From an uncultured Prevotella sp. (GTDB taxonomy: Bacteria > Bacteroidota > Bacteroidia > Bacteroidales > Bacteroidaceae), in NCBI GenBank assembly GCA_900557405.1, contig USSF01000071.1, forward strand, positions 1 to 9,979: a DNA stretch of 9,979 bases, in the 5' to 3' direction. The translations under genes and the position numbers were made by a program. This document shows, piece by piece, positions 5,219 to 9,979 of the stretch. How positions within the stretch are numbered: the first letter of the stretch is position 1; each line of letters begins with the position of its first letter. The notes under the pieces were generated by a model. That model saw only the letters and a list, made by a program, of their open reading frames with translations. It was not told where the DNA came from and did no database searches.

Positions 5219-6481
5219 TCATTTGTCGAGCCCATACTGCTTAATCCTTCTGTACAGCGTGCGGTCGGATATACCGAGTTCCTGTGCGGCTTTCTTTCTG
5301 TTTCCGCCGTTCTTTTCGAGCGCCTTTTCGAGCATGTGCCTGCTGATGTTCTCGAGGTTCAGGCTTTCGGGTTCTGAAATTTCCTCCGCCACGGCATCCT
5401 GCACCGCCGGTTCGACCGGATCCATTCTTTCGATATGCGGTTTGCCTGCCTCGTCATTCTGTTGCGGAATGATTGCCGGCACACTGCGGTGCGAGGTGTC
5501 CAATTGCTTCACGGTGTTTGTCCCTCTTGCCTCGTCGAGCTGCTTGCGCAGGTCGCCCACTTCGCGGCGCAGGTCGCTCACGTTGCCTCTCAGTTCATAC
5601 AGAATCTTATAGAGCAAGTCTCTTTCGCTCTCATAAGAGTGCTGGCCGGAGGCATTCCCGCCGCCTATCGTCACGAGCTGTGTGGTCTCCATGTCTTGCG
5701 GAATGAACTGCGAGAGGGCCTCGCCCGTAATCTCCCTTTCCTTTGACAGGATGGACATCTGCTCCGTGATGTTCTTCAGCTGCCTCACGTTTCCCGGCCA
5801 TTTGTATTTCAGCATGAGCTGCTTGGCGTCTTCGGCGAGCGTGATTTTCGGCAGACTGTATTTCTCCGCCATCTGCATGGCGAAGAGCCGGAAGAGCAGG
5901 AGTATGTCCTCCCCTCTCTCGCGCAGCGGCGGCATCTGCACGGGGATTGTGTTGAGCCTGTAATACAGGTCTTCCCTGAATCTTCCCTCGCTCACGGCCT
6001 TACGCATGTTCACGTTTGTTGCCGCCACGATGCGCACATCGGTCTTCATTATCTTCTGTCCGCCCACGCGGATGTATTCCCCCGTCTCGAGCACACGCAG
6101 CAACCGCGCCTGTGTCGCAATAGGCAGTTCGCCAACTTCGTCGAGGAAAATCGTCCCTTTGTTCGCCACGCCGAAATATCCCTCACTCTCGCCTACGGCC
6201 CCTGTAAAGGATCCTTTCTCATGCCCGAAGAGTTCGCTGTCGATTGTTCCTTCGGGAATGGAACCGCAGTTGATGGCAAAGTATTTCTCGCGCTTTCTTG
6301 GAGAATTGTCATGTATTATGCGTGGGATAATCTCCTTTCCCACACCGCTTTCTCCGATTATAAGCACAGACAAATCGGTGGGCGCCACCTGCAGGGCGAC
6401 GTCCAGCGCACGGTTTAACGCGGGGCAGTTTCCCACCACATTATACCGTTGTTTTATTTTCTGAAGATCGGATGTATTCAT
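5219..6481 (-). CDS. Sigma-54-dependent activator without a sensor domain (AAA+ plus Fis-type helix-turn-helix)
   Basis: The 420-residue protein is a bacterial enhancer-binding protein that would hydrolyse ATP to open promoters held by RNA polymerase with sigma-54. The AAA+ domain starts almost at once: Walker A GESGVGKE (43-50), the sigma-54 contact loop GSFTGA (90-95, usually GAFTGA), Walker B GTIFLDE (109-115), sensor I VRIVAATN (149-156), arginine-finger region FREDLYYRLN (168-177) and sensor II WPGNVRQL (228-235). A stretch rich in Arg, Glu and Leu heptads (about 285-320, SDLRREVGDLRKQLDEAR) may be a coiled coil. A Fis-type helix-turn-helix follows (about 395-414, RKKAAQELGISDRTLYRRIK). 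There is no receiver, GAF or PAS domain, so activity must be set by its amount, by a partner or by the coiled coil. It stands between a membrane-protein gene and lptE, which suggests but does not prove an envelope regulon. Confidence 0.93.
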   Translation of the reverse strand: MNTSDLQKIKQRYNVVGNCPALNRALDVALQVAPTDLSVLIIGESGVGKEIIPRIIHDNSPRKREKYFAINCGSIPEGTIDSELFGHEKGSFTGAVGESEGYFGVANKGTIFLDEVGELPIATQARLLRVLETGEYIRVGGQKIMKTDVRIVAATNVNMRKAVSEGRFREDLYYRLNTIPVQMPPLRERGEDILLLFRLFAMQMAEKYSLPKITLAEDAKQLMLKYKWPGNVRQLKNITEQMSILSKEREITGEALSQFIPQDMETTQLVTIGGGNASGQHSYESERDLLYKILYELRGNVSDLRREVGDLRKQLDEARGTNTVKQLDTSHRSVPAIIPQQNDEAGKPHIERMDPVEPAVQDAVAEEISEPESLNLENISRHMLEKALEKNGGNRKKAAQELGISDRTLYRRIKQYGLDK

Positions 6482-6491
6482 ATAATCGTGA

Positions 6492-6499
6492 CAAAATTA
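6492..6499 (-). promoter_or_regulatory. Possible -7 element of the sigma-54 activator gene
   Basis: TAATTTTG on the minus strand fits TAnnTTTG but lies only 10 bases before the ATG at 6481, implying a leader of about six bases. The -33 region is poor (TTGC at a spacing of 21). It may be a chance match in AT-rich DNA. Confidence 0.25.
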
Positions 6500-6572
6500 C
6501 ACAATAAAATCCACTCTACTGCAATTCCGCCCTGATTTTTTATTATTTTTATGGAGTTCCAACGTTTTTGCA

Positions 6573-6596
6573 GGACATGCCTTTCTTCTGGCATCC
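6573..6596 (-). other. Small hairpin just after the membrane-protein gene
   Basis: ATGCC and GGCAT (minus strand, complement of 6590-6594 and 6577-6581) pair around an 8-base loop, extended by GGA/TCC with a one-base bulge. No T run follows, so it is not a classic terminator. The remaining 90 bases up to the next gene are AT-rich and hold only the weak promoter candidate listed separately. Confidence 0.3.
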
Positions 6597-6599
6597 GCC

Positions 6600-7598
6600 T
6601 CACTTCCGCCTTTCCGCCTTGATGAGGAGCAGTCCGAGGGCCGTCCATATCAGTTCGCGGATTCTCACTATCAGTGCCACGAAGATACCGCTGCTTGCCG
6701 TCATGGCGAGCCCTGCAGCCGACATCATGAAGCCCCCTTCCCTGCCGCCGAGCTGCAGCGGGATGAAGAAGAGCAGATTGGCGAAGAGCGACGTGAAGGC
6801 GAGCATCAGGACGCACGATATATAGTCCACGTGGGGCGAAAGCACGAGCAGGACGAACATCAGTTCGAAGCTCGAAAGGAAGCGGCACAGCAGTTCGAGC
6901 CCCACAGCCGCTACGAACGCCAGCGGGTTCTGCCTGTGCAATGCAGCTATCTGCCTGTCCACGGTCTCCAGCTGCTCCCTGTGTTCGTCAATCATGCGCC
7001 TTGCCCATTTCCCCACCCATGGCAGATGACTGAGCCATCGGGCGAGCCTCACGGCAAGTCCCTTCTTGTAACCCTTCATGAAGAACCACAATCCGAGAAT
7101 GCAGAACAGCGTGGTCAGCGCCAGTATGACGCCCGTGCCTGTTCCTATCGCCACGGGTGAGAAGATGAGAAACAGTCCCACGGAGAGCAGCCAGAACCAG
7201 AAATGGCTGAATATATGGGTCATCACATATAGTATGACCGACGACGACGCGCGCTCCGTCCCGATTTTCGGCGCCAGTTCCATTATGCGGTAAGCCTCGC
7301 CGCCCATCAGTCCGCCAGGCGTGGCGTAGTTGAGGGCGAATCCCGACACCGTGACCTTATACAGCCACCAGAATCCGAACTCCTTCTTTCCTCCGGTTTT
7401 GCGTCCCTGTCGGATTATCAGCCACCATGATGCCGTGTTCAGTATGTAGAGTGCAGCCCAAAGGGCCACCACAGCGAAGAACCAGTATCCGGCGCGCTGC
7501 AATCCCTGCCACACCTCTTTGAAATCAAGCTGTGTGACCATTATCACCAACACGACGAGTCCGAAGATGAAGAACCCGTTTTGGTATTTCCTGTTCAT
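6600..7598 (-). CDS. Multipass membrane protein, LPG_synthase_TM/UPF0104 family (flippase-like)
   Basis: The 332-residue product is an integral inner-membrane protein with about seven to nine hydrophobic segments (roughly 8-24, 38-62, 83-100, 115-145, 150-175, 220-250, 255-280, 295-325). The signature NYATPGGLMGGEAYR (90-104), a late FIPLQLGGREGGFMM and a C-terminal LIVRIRELIWTALGLL place it in the family of the membrane half of lysylphosphatidylglycerol synthase MprF. The soluble aminoacyl-transfer domain of MprF is absent, so it does not make lysyl-PG by itself. Relatives are proposed lipid flippases or glycolipid-related transporters. The ATG lies 16 bases after the pdxA stop with AAAGG in between, so the two are probably co-transcribed. 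The substrate is unknown. Confidence 0.85.
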   Translation of the reverse strand: MNRKYQNGFFIFGLVVLVIMVTQLDFKEVWQGLQRAGYWFFAVVALWAALYILNTASWWLIIRQGRKTGGKKEFGFWWLYKVTVSGFALNYATPGGLMGGEAYRIMELAPKIGTERASSSVILYVMTHIFSHFWFWLLSVGLFLIFSPVAIGTGTGVILALTTLFCILGLWFFMKGYKKGLAVRLARWLSHLPWVGKWARRMIDEHREQLETVDRQIAALHRQNPLAFVAAVGLELLCRFLSSFELMFVLLVLSPHVDYISCVLMLAFTSLFANLLFFIPLQLGGREGGFMMSAAGLAMTASSGIFVALIVRIRELIWTALGLLLIKAERRK

Positions 7599-7614
7599 TG
7601 TCCAGCCTTTACCC

Positions 7615-8727
7615 TTACTGCTGTTCGGCCTGTTTCGGCTTCTTCGGCACGGCGAACCTCACCTTCTCGCTGTCGTCCCTGCGCTCATGGTAGAGTTTCT
7701 GCAATGGGTTCTGCATGGGTTCGTCGTAGTTTATCCTGTTGCGGAAGATGTCAATCGCCTTGTATACCGCCGTGCGGAACGAGGTCTCGTCGGCGACGCC
7801 CTTTCCTGCGATGTCATACGCCGTACCGTGGTCGGGCGACGTGCGCACGATGGGCAGTCCTGCCGTGATGTTCACTCCTTCTCCGCCCACGATGGTCTTG
7901 AACGGTGCGAGTCCCTGGTCGTGATACATGGCGAGCACTCCGTCGAATGCCGTATACATGCCCTGGCCGAAGAATCCGTCGGCGGCGAACGGTCCGAAAG
8001 CCTTCACTCCGGCAGCCTCCAGCTCGTCGAGGGCGGGCTTTATCACGTTCTCCTCCTCATTGCCAATCACTCCTCCGTCGCCGGCATGAGGATTGAGCGA
8101 GAGCACTGCTATTCTCGGTGCCGACACATTGAAGTCGCGGCGCAGAGCCTCATTGAAAATGGTACATTTCTCCACGATTGCCTCCTTCGTTATGGCACTT
8201 GCCACTTCGGCAATAGGCAGATGCGTGGTGACGAGAGCCACGCGCAGCGAGTTTCCGGCGAGAATCATCAGCGCCTTCTTTCCTTCGCCCACCTTTTCCT
8301 GTATATATTCGGTGTGCCCGCAGAAGCGGAACCCGTCGCTCTGTATGTCATTCTTGTTTATCGGTGCGGTCACGAGCACGTCATAGCCTCCTGCCTTGTA
8401 GTCCTCCATTGCCCTGTCGAGGGCTTTCAGTGCGGCGGTTCCGGCCTCCTTCGACGGCTGTCCCATATCCACCTTCACGTCTTCGTCAAACGTGGTGAGC
8501 AGGTTCACCTTTCCGTCCACGGCATCCTCCACATTATTTATTATAGTGAAGTTTGCCTGTATGCCGAGCGCATTCCTGTGGTATGCAGCCACCTTCGGCG
8601 AACCGTATATGATGGGCGTGCACAGCTCGAGCATTGCCGGCTCGGCAAAGGTCTTGAATATAATCTCGTAACCTATTCCGTTCGTGTCGCCGTGGGTTAT
8701 GGCGACTCTTATCTTTCTGTTTTCCAT
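7615..8727 (-). CDS. pdxA: 4-hydroxythreonine-4-phosphate dehydrogenase
   Basis: The 370-residue cytoplasmic enzyme oxidises 4-phosphohydroxy-L-threonine with NAD; the product decarboxylates to 3-amino-2-oxopropyl phosphate, the substrate of PdxJ for pyridoxine 5'-phosphate. Conserved blocks are ITHGDTNGIGYEI (10-22), TAPINK (120-125), FCGHTEYIQE (135-144, His138), TTHLPI (167-172), LNPHAGDGG (211-219) and MYHDQGLAPFKT (267-278). His169, His214 and His269 correspond to the three divalent-metal ligands of the E. coli enzyme. Bacteroidetes PdxA is longer than the 329-residue E. coli protein, in keeping with the extra segment around 60-100 and a Lys/Gln-rich tail after 345. It lies 115 bases after rlmN, and the flippase-like gene follows closely. 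Confidence 0.96.
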   Translation of the reverse strand: MENRKIRVAITHGDTNGIGYEIIFKTFAEPAMLELCTPIIYGSPKVAAYHRNALGIQANFTIINNVEDAVDGKVNLLTTFDEDVKVDMGQPSKEAGTAALKALDRAMEDYKAGGYDVLVTAPINKNDIQSDGFRFCGHTEYIQEKVGEGKKALMILAGNSLRVALVTTHLPIAEVASAITKEAIVEKCTIFNEALRRDFNVSAPRIAVLSLNPHAGDGGVIGNEEENVIKPALDELEAAGVKAFGPFAADGFFGQGMYTAFDGVLAMYHDQGLAPFKTIVGGEGVNITAGLPIVRTSPDHGTAYDIAGKGVADETSFRTAVYKAIDIFRNRINYDEPMQNPLQKLYHERRDDSEKVRFAVPKKPKQAEQQ

Positions 8728-8842
8728 TGTTTTTATTGTATTTGCAGGAGAGGGATTTTATGGGACTGACAGACATACCGGCCACATTGGCATAATGTAA
8801 CAGCAGACCGACAATTCCTGATTTCTCTTCTTGATTCCTTAT
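8728..8842 (-). other. rlmN-pdxA spacer
   Basis: The 115-base gap shows no T-tailed hairpin and no TAnnTTTG element. A short GCCAATGTGGC string (4-base arms) lies near 8783-8795. Read-through from rlmN into pdxA is possible, but a weak unrecognised promoter cannot be excluded. Confidence 0.4.
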
Positions 8843-9889
8843 TTAATTCTGATTAATTTCCTTTTTCTTCGTGCTCAGCAGTCCGCAGGCTGCCCAGATG
8901 TCCTGTCCGCGACTGGCCCGGATTGTGGTGAACACGCCGTGCTTCGTGAGATAGTCGCGGAATGACTCCATCTTCTCGTCGGGCGCTCCGTGCAGGTCCA
9001 CATCGGGAATCTGATGGAAACGAATCAGATTGACGCGACATTCCAACCCCTCCACGAGGCGCACTATCTCGCGTGCATGCATCATCGAATCGTTCAGTCC
9101 GCCGAACACGATGTATTCGAACGAGAGGCGGCGCTGGTGGGTGAAGTCATACTGATGCATGAGTGCCACCACGTCCTTTATCGACATTCCCTTCTCTGCC
9201 GGCATTATCATCGCCCTCTGTTCCGGAATCGGCGAGTGCATGCTGATTGCCACATGGCAGTCGCTCTCGTCAAGGAAGCGTTTGAGCTTGTTCTTCACTC
9301 CCACGCTGCTCACGGTGATTCTCTTCGGACTCCATGCGAACCCGTAGTCGGCTGTCAATATCCGCGTCACTTTCAACACGTTGTCCAGATTGTCCATCGG
9401 CTCGCCCTGTCCCATGAACACGATATTCGTGAGTTTCTCCCTTTCGGGCAGGGCGCATATCTGGTTCAGGATGTCGGCCGCCGTGAGGTTTCCCTCGAAG
9501 CCCTGCTTGCCGGTCTGACAGAACAGACAGTTCATCTTACAGCCCACCTGCGACGAAACGCACAGCGTGGCGCGGTCGCCGTCGGGGATATACACCGTCT
9601 CCACGAACTTTCCGCTCCTCGTGGGGAAGAGATACTTTATCGTTCCGTCTTTCGACTTCTGGCAGTCTGTCGGCTCCATGCAGCCCACGCAGTAAGCCTC
9701 CTTTAGCTTCTCGCGGTTGGCCTTCGAGATGTTTGTCATCCCGTCAATGTCCTTCACGCCCTTTTCATAGAGCCATTTGGCCATCTGGCCGCCGGTGAAT
9801 GCCGGCATTCCGAGTTGCCTTGCGGTGTCCTTGAGTTCATCCAGTGTCTGTCCTATGAGTGGTGTCTTGCAGTCTGTTGTCATATTCAT
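8843..9889 (-). CDS. rlmN: Dual-specificity RNA methyltransferase RlmN (23S rRNA A2503 / tRNA A37)
   Basis: The 348-residue radical-SAM enzyme puts a methyl group on C2 of A2503 in 23S rRNA and of A37 in certain tRNAs. The N-terminal part (16-70) is the RNA-binding accessory domain, with TGGQMAKWLY. The radical-SAM cluster motif is CKMNCLFC (Cys117, Cys121, Cys124), preceded by TLCVSSQVGC and followed by TGKQGF. Other markers are NIVFMGQGEPMDN, ITVSSVGV, ISMHSP and FEYIVFGGLND. Cys335 in AACGLL near the C terminus is the cysteine that carries the transferred methyl group. The alternative Cfr is unlikely because the length and the C-terminal context fit RlmN. The ATG at 9889 gives MNM; the ATG two codons later is an equally plausible start. 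A Bacteroidetes-type promoter lies about 40 bases upstream, making this the first gene of the minus-strand series. Confidence 0.96.
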   Translation of the reverse strand: MNMTTDCKTPLIGQTLDELKDTARQLGMPAFTGGQMAKWLYEKGVKDIDGMTNISKANREKLKEAYCVGCMEPTDCQKSKDGTIKYLFPTRSGKFVETVYIPDGDRATLCVSSQVGCKMNCLFCQTGKQGFEGNLTAADILNQICALPEREKLTNIVFMGQGEPMDNLDNVLKVTRILTADYGFAWSPKRITVSSVGVKNKLKRFLDESDCHVAISMHSPIPEQRAMIMPAEKGMSIKDVVALMHQYDFTHQRRLSFEYIVFGGLNDSMMHAREIVRLVEGLECRVNLIRFHQIPDVDLHGAPDEKMESFRDYLTKHGVFTTIRASRGQDIWAACGLLSTKKKEINQN

Positions 9890-9928
9890 GTATATTCTTT
9901 ATGTGATGCGGATAACGCTATCAGTATG

Positions 9929-9959
9929 CAAAGATAATGCAAATCGAAGGCAGAACAAC
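9929..9959 (-). promoter_or_regulatory. Promoter of rlmN
   Basis: On the minus strand TATCTTTG (complement of 9929-9936) matches TAnnTTTG, with GTTG (complement of 9956-9959) 19 bases upstream as -33. The expected start near 9924 leaves a leader of about 35 bases. The core CGATTTGCATTATCTTTGCA differs from the aguA promoter core at only 2 of 20 positions. Confidence 0.7.
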
Positions 9960-9979
9960 AAGCTTGCTTGATTGTTATG

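Noticed and set aside
7519..8769. Long 416-codon plus-strand frame opposite pdxA
   Set aside because: It is antisense to a gene with all PdxA motifs, its product has no recognisable domain, and GC-rich coding DNA often leaves such open frames on the other strand.
8990..9706. Long plus-strand frame opposite rlmN
   Set aside because: It lies wholly inside rlmN, whose radical-SAM motifs are intact, and resembles no protein family I know.

Overview
The window looks like chromosomal DNA from a Bacteroidales bacterium, most likely Prevotella or a close relative. Three things point there: core promoters of the Bacteroidetes form (TAnnTTTG near -7) in front of three transcription units; genes without strong Shine-Dalgarno sequences; and the gene order rlmN, pdxA, flippase-like membrane protein, sigma-54 activator, lptE, TPR protein, secG, with family-typical sequences in each. 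I cannot fix the species from sequence alone.

Positions 1 to about 930 are AT-rich accessory DNA. On the minus strand they hold a short EVE-like open frame (22-183) and the decayed C-terminal end of a RecG/AlbA_2-like or Fic-like regulator (189-584). The latter is interrupted by a stop codon inside an 11-bp tandem repeat. A 75-bp repeat (two copies plus the start of a third, 741-925) follows and runs into the promoter of the next operon.

On the plus strand, aguA (953-2026) and aguB (2131-3015) encode agmatine deiminase and N-carbamoylputrescine amidase. Together they turn agmatine into putrescine, and they end at a rho-independent terminator. A convergent tRNA-His(GTG) gene (3174-3248, minus) has its own terminator and a promoter built into a perfect 15-bp inverted repeat.

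From 3338 to 9889 every gene is on the minus strand. In order of transcription: rlmN (dual-specificity 23S rRNA/tRNA adenine methyltransferase), pdxA (vitamin B6 synthesis), a multipass LPG_synthase_TM/UPF0104 protein, a sigma-54 activator with no N-terminal sensor domain, lptE (LPS-assembly lipoprotein), a TPR protein and secG (preprotein translocase subunit). Spacing is tight from lptE to secG and between pdxA and the membrane protein. Gaps of 115 and 118 bases after rlmN and before the sigma-54 activator may hold extra promoters. The last four genes have an envelope-biogenesis theme.

Most of the window is conserved housekeeping DNA and I see no complete new system. The features most worth a second look are the phase-variation-prone 11-bp repeat in the decayed gene, the 75-bp promoter-proximal repeats with an internal operator-like palindrome, the inverted repeat over the tRNA-His promoter, and the sensorless sigma-54 activator.
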